NCBI RefSeq assembly: GCF_013415885.1 | Contig: NZ_CP058910.1 | Coordinates: 2,418,001-2,482,000, forward strand | Direction of reading: 5' to 3' | DNA from: Halosimplex rubrum | Lineage (GTDB): Archaea > Halobacteriota > Halobacteria > Halobacteriales > Haloarculaceae | Length of the DNA stretch: 64,000 nt | Shown here: positions 17,583 through 26,349 of the stretch, one piece after another | Position numbering within the stretch: the stretch's first letter is position 1 | Layout of the letters: every line of letters begins with the position of its first letter | The notes under the pieces: generated by a model | Databases searched by the model: none | What the model was told of the DNA's origin: nothing | Seen by the model: the letters and a program-made list of their open reading frames with translations, nothing else | Translations under genes and position numbers: made by a program

Positions 17583-19004
17583 ATGGAAGACGGTACGACC
17601 CCCGGAGAGGATGATACACACGGGGCTGACTGGTATCGAACGCTCGTTGAAGAAGTGAACGATCTTGCAACAGTCGTCGATACCGACGGGACGATAACCT
17701 ACGTCAGTCCAGCCGTCACACGTATTCTTGGCTACGAACCTGACGAGTTGATTGGCCACGAGGGATACGAATTCGTCCATCCCGACGACCAAGAGCGAAA
17801 CGCCGCGGCGGTCGAGACCGTTCTATCGAACCCGTCTGAACCTCAGACTGTCGAAGTCCGGTTCCAGCATGCTGACGGATCGTGGCGCTGGATCGAAGCC
17901 ACGCTGCGGAATCGACTTGACGACGGCCTCATCAATGGGATTCTCCTTAGCAGTCGAGACATCACTCAGCGAAAAGAGTACGAGATCGAAGTTCGGGAAC
18001 TCGCCGAAGAGTACGAAGCCCTTTTGAACAACGTGGAGGACGCGATCTTTCTCGTCGATGTCATAGAGACCGGTGATGATGTGAGATTCGAATTCGAACG
18101 GCTCAGCCCGTCCTACGAGCGACAAACCAGTCTCACGACCGAAGAAGTGCAGGGCCGGACGCCACGAGACGTATTCGGAGACGAATCGGGGGCCGACCTC
18201 GAAGCAAACTACCACCGCTGTGTCAACGCTGGTGAGCCAATTTCGTACGAAGAGAAGCTACGGGTCAACGAGGAGGCGGTTTTCTGGCAGACTAAGCTTG
18301 CGCCGGTCGTCACCGATAATGAGATAACCCGCCTCATCGGGGTCACTCGGAATGTGACCGATCGTGTCGAACGGGAGCGACAGTTACGTCAGAAGAACGA
18401 GCGGCTCGACGAGTTTGCAAGTGTTATTTCGCACGACCTACGTAACCCGCTCAACGTCGCACAGGGTCGTGCGGCGCTCCTTGCCGAGCAAGCAGAAAGT
18501 GAACATATCGACCCAATCTTGCGATCGCTCGATCGGATGGAAGCAATCGTTGAGGACACGTTGACGCTCGCTCGCCAAGGCGAGGCGATTGACGAGACGG
18601 AGTCAATTGAGTTGACTGATCTCGTCGGGAAGTGCTGGGCGACAGTAGACACGGAAAACGCGAACATCGAAATCGTTGACGAGATGACTTTCCAAGGCGA
18701 CCCCGACCGGTTACAGCACGTGTTCGAGAACCTGTTCCGGAACGCTGTCGAACACGGTGGGTCTGAGGTGACCGTTCGTGTCGGATGTTACGGCGAACAG
18801 GGGATCTACGTCGAAGATGATGGGCCAGGAATTCCAGCAGACAAGCGGCAAGAAGTTCTCGAACCGGGCCATTCGTCGGCTAGTGGTGGCACTGGTTTCG
18901 GATTGACCATCGTAAAACGAATTGTGGAAGCTCACGGCTGGGAACTGTCCGTGGCCGAGGGAACAGATGGTGGAGCACGGTTCGAGTTCGAGATAGCGGA
19001 ATAG
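17583..19004 (+). CDS. PAS-PAS sensor histidine kinase
   Basis: About 473 residues from ATG 17583; a 20-residue longer start encoding a hydrophobic stretch is possible but lacks support. Two PAS domains lie at about 17-130 (DLATVVDTDGTITYVSPAVTRILGYEPDELIG) and 145-262. HisKA follows with the phospho-acceptor His284 in VISHDLRNPLN, and the ATPase domain has an N-box NLFRNAVEHG near 385, DDGPGIP near 410 and TGFGLTIVKRI. No transmembrane segment remains, so it is a cytoplasmic sensor of unknown signal. No response regulator is adjacent. It sits between two unrelated insertion sequences, which suggests transfer or rearrangement. Confidence 0.9.
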   Translation: MEDGTTPGEDDTHGADWYRTLVEEVNDLATVVDTDGTITYVSPAVTRILGYEPDELIGHEGYEFVHPDDQERNAAAVETVLSNPSEPQTVEVRFQHADGSWRWIEATLRNRLDDGLINGILLSSRDITQRKEYEIEVRELAEEYEALLNNVEDAIFLVDVIETGDDVRFEFERLSPSYERQTSLTTEEVQGRTPRDVFGDESGADLEANYHRCVNAGEPISYEEKLRVNEEAVFWQTKLAPVVTDNEITRLIGVTRNVTDRVERERQLRQKNERLDEFASVISHDLRNPLNVAQGRAALLAEQAESEHIDPILRSLDRMEAIVEDTLTLARQGEAIDETESIELTDLVGKCWATVDTENANIEIVDEMTFQGDPDRLQHVFENLFRNAVEHGGSEVTVRVGCYGEQGIYVEDDGPGIPADKRQEVLEPGHSSASGGTGFGLTIVKRIVEAHGWELSVAEGTDGGARFEFEIAE

Positions 19005-19013
19005 GGTGAACTA

Positions 19014-19945
19014 GGGCGTGTTTAGACGCTAGTAAGAGCGGATAAATGTCTAACTTACTAGGAAGTGAAGCGGCAAGACGGGTTTGTGTCCACCAAACTC
19101 GCCCGCTTCACTGATCGGGTTGTCTCGCTTGCTCAAAAAGCCGTCGTCGGCGAGCCAGATCCAGCGTTCCAAGAAGAAGATGGCTACGCAGACTGAGTGA
19201 TCGTGGCGATCCACGGTCTCCGCGAGTACTTAGATCACACGTATCGGCGGCTGCTGGACGTTCTTCACGAGATGCACGGGATTGTCGCGGAACTCGACCT
19301 AACAGTGGCTGATTTGCCCGATTTTACGACCGTGTGTACGCGCAAGCAGGATCTCGAAATGCGAATCTGGCGCGTCCTGCTGCGACTGTCGTCGGAGTTG
19401 CACGATTTCGGCGATGTTCAGACGATCGACGCAACCGGCATGGATCGGATAGCTGCCAGCCAACACTACGCAAAACGGACGAACTACACGTTCGAAGCGG
19501 TGAAAACGACGCTTCTCAGTGATTGCAAGACTGGTGCGATCCTCGACATACATTGCTCGATGAAACAACCGCACGATTCCAAGATCGGCTGGCAGATGGT
19601 CAAACGCAATCTCGACAAACTGAACATTCTTACTGCTGACAAAGGATACGACTGGTGGTTACTTCGCCAAAGACTGCGTACAGAAGGCGTTAAACAAGTG
19701 ATCAAGTACCGCGAATTTGGCTGGCACGGCATCGCCAACAATGTATTTCAAGATGATACGATCTATCATCAACGCTCGAACGCCGAATCCACATTTTTCG
19801 CGCTCCGACGCAAATACGGCGAGATTGTTCGTGCGCGAACCTGGCTTGGTCAGTTCCGCGAACTCGTTCTGAAATGCGCCGTCAGAAACATCGGACTCAG
19901 CGTCAGCCACTCACGACCGTGAATTTTCGCGTCTAAACAAGCCCC
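19014..19945 (+). mobile_element. IS5-family (ISH9-like) insertion sequence, about 930 bp, inactivated
   Basis: Terminal inverted repeats GGGCGTGTTTAGACGC (19014-19029) and, on the other strand, GGGCTTGTTTAGACGC (19944-19929) differ at one position. The single transposase gene inside is broken by a TGA codon. No obvious target-site duplication flanks the ends (sequences outside are GTGAACTA and CTCTCCTA). Lies ten bases downstream of the kinase stop codon. Confidence 0.85.
19086..19922 (+). pseudogene. IS5-type transposase with in-frame nonsense codon
   Basis: Reading from GTG 19086 the frame begins STKLARFTDRVVSLAQKAVV and runs to GYAD, where TGA at 19194-19196 stops it; the family has Trp (TGG) at this point, followed by VIVAIHGLREYL. 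A one-base G-to-A change explains it. The rest is intact: catalytic Asp in QTIDATGMDRI, second Asp in TADKGYDWW, Glu in SNAESTFFALRRKYG. A GTG directly after the stop (19197) could allow reinitiation of a 241-residue product lacking 36 N-terminal residues. The upstream frame is outside the DDE core. Confidence 0.82.
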
Positions 19946-19974
19946 TCTCCTAGATAGTTTCTAATTCGTCTCCT

Positions 19975-21441
19975 CTAGAAGGAGAACCGGTCTCTGGCTG
20001 ACTGGAACGCGAGCCGGCCGAGCAACTGAGCAGGCCCTCGCTTGGGCAGGTCGCGCGCGATATCTATTGAGCTCGGTGGCTCACTCCCCCCGATGCCGAG
20101 TTCCCACTCCGTCTCGGTCTCGAAGTGCTCGACAGCGGACTCGACGCGTTCCTGAATCGCGTCGGTGTTCATCGTCTTCACGTCACCGTCCGCCATCAGC
20201 ACGTCGCCGTCGACGATGACCGTCTCCACATCAGCGGACGTCGCGTTGTTGGCGATTTGTGCCGGAATGTTGGTCAGGGGCGTGAACTTCGGCTTGTCCA
20301 CGTTGAGCAGGATAATGTCGGCGCGCTTGCCGGATTCGAGACTGCCGATCTCGTCGCCGACGCCGAGTGCCTTCGCCCCCTCGATAGTGAGCATCCGCAC
20401 GAGTTCCATCGAGTGGTACTGCCCGGCCGACCGCTTGAGGTTGGCCGCGAGCCGCGCCTGTCGGGCCTCGCCGAACATGTTGTAGGAGTCGTGCCAGTAG
20501 TGGTCGTCGATACCGAGACCGACGTCAACACCGGCTGCACGGAGTTCCGGTACCGGCGTCCACTGTACGTCGCTGCCCGTGTTCCAGTACGAGAAGATCG
20601 ACGGGCAATGCGCGACGGACGCGTCCGCATCAGCCGTGCGCCGAATGTCTTCGTCGTCCGCTAGGCGGAAGTGCGCGGCTACTAGCCGATCATCGAGGAG
20701 GCCGACGTCGTCGAGCAGGTCGAGTGAGTCTTTCGCACCGTTCGAGCGCGCCATCGTGTTGCTCTCTTCGAGTTCGAGCAGATGCGTATGAACGAGCAAG
20801 TCGGGGTGATCCGCGGCGAGGTCAGCGGTGCGCTCCCAGAGTTCGCGCGTACACGACCAGTCGTCGTGGGGGTTGATCGTCGCGCGGATGCGACCGTCGT
20901 AGGCATCGTGGTACTCGTCGATGAACTCGTGGGCGCGGGTGAACTGCTCGTCGACGGAGACATCCCAGAAGAGGTCGGAGAGTGCCGGGCCGAAGAACCC
21001 ACGGAGGCCTGCCTCGCCGAAGGTCTTGGCACCGGCGCTCGGACGGACGTCTTGCGAGTTGACGGTGGTGACGCCGCCCGCAAGGAAATTGAGTGCAGCG
21101 AGTTCGTACCCCGCCTCGGTTAGGTAGTCGAACTCGCCGTCCGCAATCTGCCCGTAGATAGCGGTCATACTCCCCATCATCTCAAGCAGGTCGACGTCGC
21201 TGAACGCGCCGAGCAACGGCGTCAGTTCGAGGTGAGTGTGCGCGTTGACCAGCCCCGGCATCACGAGTTTTCCTTCGCCGTCGATGACGCGGTCAGCCGC
21301 GATGTCCGCATCGGCGTCCTGCGACGACCGTACCTCCGTGATGCGGCCATCCTCGACGAGCACCGTGCCCCTCTCGTAGAGCCGATTCCTGTCGTCGACT
21401 GTGAGAACGAAGGCATCGTGGATCGCGATGTCGGCAGCCAT
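19975..21441 (-). CDS. amidohydrolase (TRZ/ATZ, SsnA-like family)
   Basis: A 488-residue metal-dependent hydrolase. The composite beta domain is split between residues 1-60 and 400-460. Metal ligands are HTH in LVNAHTHLEL near residue 69, His in LVHTHLLELEE near 220, His in AAHFRLADDED near 258, and Asp in LGIDDHYWHD near 310. Relatives deaminate or dechlorinate N-heterocycles such as guanine, S-adenosylhomocysteine or triazines; AHF replaces the usual AHC/AHG, so the substrate may differ. Its base composition is less GC-rich than the right-hand chromosome. The promoter side faces the left end of the integrative element. Substrate unknown. Confidence 0.85.
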   Translation of the reverse strand: MAADIAIHDAFVLTVDDRNRLYERGTVLVEDGRITEVRSSQDADADIAADRVIDGEGKLVMPGLVNAHTHLELTPLLGAFSDVDLLEMMGSMTAIYGQIADGEFDYLTEAGYELAALNFLAGGVTTVNSQDVRPSAGAKTFGEAGLRGFFGPALSDLFWDVSVDEQFTRAHEFIDEYHDAYDGRIRATINPHDDWSCTRELWERTADLAADHPDLLVHTHLLELEESNTMARSNGAKDSLDLLDDVGLLDDRLVAAHFRLADDEDIRRTADADASVAHCPSIFSYWNTGSDVQWTPVPELRAAGVDVGLGIDDHYWHDSYNMFGEARQARLAANLKRSAGQYHSMELVRMLTIEGAKALGVGDEIGSLESGKRADIILLNVDKPKFTPLTNIPAQIANNATSADVETVIVDGDVLMADGDVKTMNTDAIQERVESAVEHFETETEWELGIGGSEPPSSIDIARDLPKRGPAQLLGRLAFQSARDRFSF

Positions 21442-21654
21442 CTGTTTCGATTTCTGACTGATTGCTCTTCAGGATTAGTGTTGTCGTCTCCATCGGGACA
21501 GTACGAGGGGGCAACCTAATCGGGTCGAACGTCATTAATCGCAGGAATGAGGTGGGGGTAACCCGTTACGGGTTGAAATCCACTCTCGGTTTACTGATAC
21601 TATTTATAAATGGCCCTACGCAGTACTGTGATTCTGAATCAACCCGAAGAAGGA

Positions 21655-21671
21655 TGGGCGCTGCAGGATTT
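21655..21671. repeat. attL: 17-base copy of tRNA-Arg 3' end
   Basis: Exact copy of 41094-41110. Bases outside the repeat differ, so the crossover core is at most 17 bases. Lies between the divergent amidohydrolase promoter region and the integrase gene. Confidence 0.92.
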
Positions 21672-21775
21672 TCCCACCTACAGCCCCGATACGGCCAGAA
21701 TTCAGCCAGATAGGGCTACCTGTTCGACCATGACACTAGCTGTTATACCATCTCCTGATTCCAGGCAGGCTAACC

Positions 21776-22774
21776 ATGGAATCACTACAGCCAGAGAAAG
21801 CGGTCGAAATGTACCTTCAGGAGCGTAGTAACGAAGTATCGGAGTGGACGTACTATTCACACCAGAGTAGACTCGGCCACTTTCTGGATTGGTGTGAGCA
21901 GAAAGGAGTAGACAACCTGAACGAACTAACAGGGCGGGACATGCATGAATACAAGCTGTGGCGTCGTGAAAGCGGTATCTCGAAGGTTACGGAAAAGACG
22001 CAGATGGACACCCTTCGAGTGTTTATTCGCTACTGTGAAAGAATCGAGGCGGTCCAAGAGAACTTGAGTGAAGCTGTCCAGAGTCCAGACCTCGATAAAG
22101 ATGAGAACGTACGAGACGAGATCTTGGAGGGAGAGCGAGCAATCCAGATATTGGAGCATCTGGAGAAATACGAGTATGCCAGCTTTCGCCACACTCTCCT
22201 TTTGCTCATGTTCAAGTGCGGGATGAGGTTGGGTGGACTCCATTCTCTAGACCTTTCTGACTACGACGAATCGAATATGAGTCTCCACATTGAACATCGA
22301 CCTGAAACCGAGACTCCGCTGAAGAATAAAGAAGATGGAAGTCGGCTTATCGCACTCTCAAGCTCTCAATGTAGGGTTTTATCTGACTATATCGATGAAA
22401 ACCGGCACGATGTAGAGGATGACTTCGGAAGGAAACCTTTGCTAACTCGTTCTTCAGGACGACCTCACAAGAATACCATCAGGAACTACGTCTATCAAAT
22501 AACACGCCCGTGCATGATTGGCGACTGCCCGCACGGACGAGATCCCGACGAATGTGATGATAATAGTTGGTCCGGTGCGAGCAGCTGTCCGGCAACTGTA
22601 TCTCCACACTCGGTGCGACGTGGCTCAATCACGTATCACCTGTTAGAGGATGTTCCCGATGGAGTGGTGAGTGACCGCATGAACGTGGGGCAAGATACTC
22701 TCGACAAGCACTACGATAAGCGAAGTCTGGAAGAAAAGATGGAACAGAGGCGAGACCACTTGCAAGGAATTTAG
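21776..22774 (+). CDS. tyrosine recombinase / integrase
   Basis: A 332-residue phage-type integrase. An N-terminal SAM-like core-binding domain (residues 8-105, with RLGHFLDWC and DTLRVFIRYCERI) precedes the catalytic domain. Catalytic residues: Arg151 in CGMRLGGL, His278 and Arg281 in SPHSVRRGSI, nucleophile Tyr313 in LDKHYDKRS. A Cys/His-rich insert before box II (DCPHGRD, DECDD, SSCP) is typical of haloarchaeal integrases and may bind zinc. It recombines attP with the tRNA-Arg 3' end. Position and inward orientation next to attL support it as the element's own integrase. The full set of catalytic residues suggests activity. Confidence 0.95.
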   Translation: MESLQPEKAVEMYLQERSNEVSEWTYYSHQSRLGHFLDWCEQKGVDNLNELTGRDMHEYKLWRRESGISKVTEKTQMDTLRVFIRYCERIEAVQENLSEAVQSPDLDKDENVRDEILEGERAIQILEHLEKYEYASFRHTLLLLMFKCGMRLGGLHSLDLSDYDESNMSLHIEHRPETETPLKNKEDGSRLIALSSSQCRVLSDYIDENRHDVEDDFGRKPLLTRSSGRPHKNTIRNYVYQITRPCMIGDCPHGRDPDECDDNSWSGASSCPATVSPHSVRRGSITYHLLEDVPDGVVSDRMNVGQDTLDKHYDKRSLEEKMEQRRDHLQGI

Positions 22775-23021
22775 TCGTCCAAGCTTTCTACAACGGTTCA
22801 CATATCCGTTCTTCGCTCTCATGACTCGATTGGTATTGGCGAATCACGTTGAATCACTAATTGCCTATCAAGAGCGCTGTGAAAGATTAAGAAGATGGGT
22901 GTAGCAACCGTACCAATTCAGGTCACCCATTGAATTTTCACGCAGCATCCTCTGGATCGCCCTGGTGGAGTAGATTCTGAGGTGAGCCAGCGAAACAGTA
23001 TTACTGACGGGCTTTGAAGAT

Positions 23022-24167
23022 ATGACAATGCCAGGGTCCTCTCCCAAACCAGACTGTGACGGCTCTGAGAATAACGGAGGGAGATTTTCTCTTGAGGAAT
23101 TCTTTGTTGCCCCTTGGGGATTAGCAAACGAAGAACGCCCATTCCATTTGCTTTGGGATGGTGATATTGATAGATTGGAGTTACGGATAGCTGACCCAGT
23201 AGAATTAGTTGATGGGTACAATATTCAAGGCGATATTTCAGATTTTGTTAAGGAGTTGCCAGACGATGAAGAGGGATATTGTCTACTGCGGATTTCTGAA
23301 TCTGATCTCTTAGTCCCGGGATATTTCAATGCGAAATTCAGGATACCCGAGATTTTTGAGAACGCTATGACTGGGCAACCAATACAAGCACAGTTCTCGT
23401 TAGAAAATGATGAGGTGAGACGATATAATTCTCAAACATTCACAATTCGCCCGCAGTTGAAATTGCTAGATAGCCCAAAAGAGATCGAGCTAACAGAGGG
23501 TGACGAGTCGGTTACGCTTCCAGTTCATATGCAGTATATCGGGTTTGGAATGGCAGAAGTCGAGATGGATGTGGAAGGGGAGGGAGACTTGATTTCGAAG
23601 GGCGAGAGCATTCACCACGATATCCTTCGAGCTATGGCAGAGTCTGGTATTCCCACTAAGGAAAGTGAAGAGTTGGGACCAATTCCTGAGGAATGGAAAC
23701 AGGAACATGGGGTGGAGATCCCCGATGAGGAGATCAAGGAAATTGGCGATGAAGTTCGAGAGTTAGCCCGTGAAGATAAACTAAGGGAGGAATTTGACGA
23801 GACCACGCTGGAAAGAATCGTAGATGCGTTAGAGGAAGGAGAAGAACATGAAGCAGAAATCTACGACCATATTGAAGTTATGCTTCTAAACTCAATTCTA
23901 AATGCGGTGGACAGGCACCCTGCAGAGAACATCAGAATGGCGAACCCAAACGCACACTTAGAGATAGAAAGTAGGGTACGAGAGTTTGTGTTAAATTACG
24001 ATCTAAAAGATAAAATCGGGAATGAATATAAATCAATAGAAGTGCCAATAAAGATTGATGATAAACGTCCTGATGGAGGAATACTTGAAGTAGAAGTGGA
24101 AACAGAGTGGGACAACCACGAGTTAGATCCAGATGAAATCCTTGACCAACTGGAGGAAGAAATATGA
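23022..24167 (+). CDS. uncharacterised acidic protein, first gene of a two-gene operon
   Basis: A 381-residue protein that I do not recognise. Residues 15-160 are rich in predicted beta strands (EERPFHLLWDGDIDRLELRI, then LLRISESDLLVPGYFNAKFRIPEIF, then TFTIRPQLKLL), suggesting an Ig-like or sandwich fold. Residues 195-300 are very acidic and helical (PDEEIKEIGDEVRELAREDKLREEFDETTLERIVDAL). The last 70 residues return to strands. No signal peptide or membrane segment. The stop overlaps the ATG of the next gene by four bases (ATGA), so both proteins are made together and probably form a complex. First gene behind the integrase, the usual place for cargo. Confidence 0.8.
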   Translation: MTMPGSSPKPDCDGSENNGGRFSLEEFFVAPWGLANEERPFHLLWDGDIDRLELRIADPVELVDGYNIQGDISDFVKELPDDEEGYCLLRISESDLLVPGYFNAKFRIPEIFENAMTGQPIQAQFSLENDEVRRYNSQTFTIRPQLKLLDSPKEIELTEGDESVTLPVHMQYIGFGMAEVEMDVEGEGDLISKGESIHHDILRAMAESGIPTKESEELGPIPEEWKQEHGVEIPDEEIKEIGDEVRELAREDKLREEFDETTLERIVDALEEGEEHEAEIYDHIEVMLLNSILNAVDRHPAENIRMANPNAHLEIESRVREFVLNYDLKDKIGNEYKSIEVPIKIDDKRPDGGILEVEVETEWDNHELDPDEILDQLEEEI

Positions 24168-25102
24168 CTGAACCCACTACCAATGCCACGGCAGGGGTCT
24201 CTGGAGTAATTGAGGCAATAGACCGTCTGAAAGGCTACCTGACCGGTTATAAACCAGACACACGTTCTGTCACCTACGATTATCGGAGCGGAACCAGTGA
24301 GATGACAATGAAAATCACGGTTCCTGATAACCGTGGGAGAAAAGTCGGTAAGATCAAAATCCCACGAGAAGAAGGGTACGAAATTCGTGAGATGTTCTCA
24401 TCTGGAGATTTCACACCAGTTGGTGCTAAATGGAATCAGAATTCGGACTATTGGATTCTAGATCCAGCCAATCTTCCTGCAGGTGAGAATTTCATGCTGC
24501 GGTTGAATAATGAGAACGTGAATGAAGCTGTGTTTGAGGAGATAATTGATCTCAATGTTCCTGAGGACCCGATGAGTAAGAGTGGTGTAGATCAGTACTG
24601 GGTACAATCATCCATCCGTGATCCGAAGACACTGCAAGATATTTACAAAGACTTCAAAGTCAACAATGTTGACCTAAATATTCGTGTTGGGGTTCAGCCC
24701 TGCTTCTCTACCGGTATTCCAGATGATGTTATCGATCGTATTGAGCGAACTCGTGAACTCATAGAAGCTAGTAATGAAGGAGATCGGAATGCTGTCAATA
24801 CGGCTCATATTCGCCGTCGTGAAGCTAGGAAGCAAGGGAGTGTGACGGAGCAAAGGATTGCGAGCATGATACGAAGCTTAGCTAACCCAAGTAAGTTTGG
24901 GGAATTTATTTCGATAGAGTCACCCTTCCGTCAGGAGAATATTGAATCAGACACGTTATCTAATGAAGTCTTCCCGGAGGAGATCAGTGTGGAAGTAGCT
25001 ACAAATCTGGATTTAGAACAGCAGGCTGCCAAAGGAACTCTCAAGTTCGAAAAAGAGAACTACACAGAACACATCGAAGAAGAGACCGCAGACTTACTCT
25101 GA
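24164..25102 (+). CDS. uncharacterised protein, second gene of a two-gene operon
   Basis: A 312-residue protein with no recognised domain. Residues 37-110 look beta-rich with basic patches (TMKITVPDNRGRKVGKIKIPREEG); residues 170-255 are helical and positively charged in part (IDRIERTRELIEA, then AHIRRREARKQGSVTEQRIASMIRSLANP), which could contact nucleic acid; the C-terminal 60 residues alternate strand and helix. Like its upstream partner it mixes strand-rich and helical segments, so the two may be structural relatives. Coupled to the upstream gene by an ATGA overlap. Followed by 735 bases without a convincing gene. Function unknown; defence or replication accessory roles are guesses. Confidence 0.8.
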   Translation: MTEPTTNATAGVSGVIEAIDRLKGYLTGYKPDTRSVTYDYRSGTSEMTMKITVPDNRGRKVGKIKIPREEGYEIREMFSSGDFTPVGAKWNQNSDYWILDPANLPAGENFMLRLNNENVNEAVFEEIIDLNVPEDPMSKSGVDQYWVQSSIRDPKTLQDIYKDFKVNNVDLNIRVGVQPCFSTGIPDDVIDRIERTRELIEASNEGDRNAVNTAHIRRREARKQGSVTEQRIASMIRSLANPSKFGEFISIESPFRQENIESDTLSNEVFPEEISVEVATNLDLEQQAAKGTLKFEKENYTEHIEEETADLL

Positions 25103-25838
25103 ACCGCTTAGCACCTGTTCGCTCTTGTGAGGCACATTGTTGATGGAGAGCTGTCCTGCTATACTAAAAGCCAGAAGTCTCTGAGCCACATCTTGATACA
25201 ATACCCGCTCCAGTGACTCCAAAGCTGAGTTCTCTGAGAGAATATTCGATTACTTCTGGCATCCAGTATAGGGTGACATAGAGCGGTTCACAAGGAGGTT
25301 GATTTCAGAACTACGGAAGATGAATCCTCTGCTCAGTGGGTATGCGTATTGGTCAGGTGTCCTCTCTGAGAACACAAGAGAGACTGGATGAGATACGCTA
25401 GGGCCACGGCACTTCTGATGAAAGGGGTCCGGAGGTACGGACGAGGGAGAATAGAACGTGCGTGGTCCTCACGCAAGCCCACTCCCCTCTATCAGAGTTT
25501 AGTTACCAAGCCAATTGTAATGTTGCAGCTATCCTCTGTAAGAGTACCGTATTGTGACCCTCTATGACGCTATTCTCGGTCCAGCGGGTGATACGCAAAT
25601 GCTACTAAGGAAATTCGATACCCGGTCTTCTCGTGCACTGATTTCAAACTTGATTGAATCGGAGGCTTTGTCGGGACGCTGTACTGAACATTTCGAAGAT
25701 TGGGTCTACCAGTTTTTCTATGACCCCCTGGTTCAGGCAGGGTGTCATAGAACAGTTGCTATGCCTACCCACTGTTCAGTACAGGGGAAGTAGGTACCAC
25801 AGCAAAGGTGGGTCGTTGGTACCGACGAGTGACTCCCG
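25103..25838. other. 735-bp non-coding, structure-rich region
   Basis: No frame here has domain similarity or halophile composition. Several inverted repeats stand out: 25159-25178 with 25252-25271 (16 of 20 paired, 73 bases apart); GTCCG/CGGAC at 25427-25442 and TGCGTG/CACGCA at 25459-25475 nested inside AGGGG (25423) / CCCCT (25484); and a strong hairpin at 25716-25752. The nested stems look like a small multi-branched RNA. It could be an untranslated RNA, a regulatory region or the decayed remains of a gene. The two genes on either side converge upon it. Confidence 0.5.
25716..25752. terminator. strong hairpin, possible transcription terminator between convergent genes
   Basis: Arms TTCTATGACCCCCTG (25716-25730) and CAGGGTGTCATAGAA (25738-25752) pair at 14 of 15 positions around the 7-base loop GTTCAGG; a TTTTT run precedes the left arm. 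It lies downstream of the convergent operon at 23022-25102 and the UPF0058 gene. Archaeal termination does not need hairpins, so a different role such as protein binding is equally possible. Confidence 0.4.
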
Positions 25839-26081
25839 TTATCGATTCACCGATTGCTCATGGCTATCAGTGCGTGTCTCGGTGAGGCATGGTTCGATGG
25901 CGCTACAAAGGACCAGAATCGCTTCGTGGTGGTTCTGTTTCGGTTTATGAATGCTTGATGGACCCGTTCCAAGGGCGTCGTATTCAGAAAGCCTCTCGAC
26001 CGACATAGCTTCGTCCTCGATTAACTGTCGTTTGACTTCTGCGAGCAGAGCGTGGACGTAGATGTGTTCTTTTTTGCGCAT
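25839..26081 (-). CDS. UPF0058 family protein
   Basis: An 80-residue protein beginning MRKKEHIYVHALLAEVKRQLIE, with a central YDALGTGPSSIHKPKQNHHEAILVLCSAI segment. Both blocks match, from memory, the archaeal UPF0058 family (PF01893), small all-helical proteins whose function is unknown; conserved His residues could bind metal. Chromosomal and plasmid copies are common in haloarchaea. The gene is convergent with the two-gene operon across the structured region. Confidence 0.78.
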   Translation of the reverse strand: MRKKEHIYVHALLAEVKRQLIEDEAMSVERLSEYDALGTGPSSIHKPKQNHHEAILVLCSAIEPCLTETRTDSHEQSVNR

Positions 26082-26349
26082 GATTGTATCTCAGTCGAGA
26101 GAGGCGTTTGGACATCTATGGTGATACATTCGAATTATGCCTCGTTTGTGATTGAAATAAGAACGAATCGGGAGACGATGGATGTGGGGTGTGGAGTGGT
26201 GGGTGGTGGGGGTAAACAACAGAACACTGTCGTCGCCTCCCGTGTCAACCATGGACATGGAAGGGGATTAATCCACACAGTATTCCAGTTAATCAATAGT
26301 GAATGGTTCAGTGAAAGAACGCATTTAACAGGCACCAATAAGAATTGTA
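26082..26349. other. divergent promoter region between UPF0058 and HalOD1 genes
   Basis: No gene seen. Contains an odd G-rich tract of GTGG repeats around 26180-26215 (GGTGGGTGGTGGGGG). CATTTAAC at 26322-26329 is a TATA-like box about 27 bases before ATG 26350 of the HalOD1 gene. Confidence 0.5.

Noticed and set aside
17245..17614. Short overlapping frames between the IS6 element and the kinase
   Set aside because: Low-complexity, no start signals, partly inside the IS or the kinase N-terminus.
16624..19945. Composite transposon carrying the kinase
   Set aside because: The two flanking ISs belong to different families with different ends, so they cannot mobilise the segment together.
25554..25950. 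Two short plus-strand frames in the structured region
   Set aside because: They overlap the UPF0058 gene or contain the strong hairpin; amino-acid content is not halophilic.
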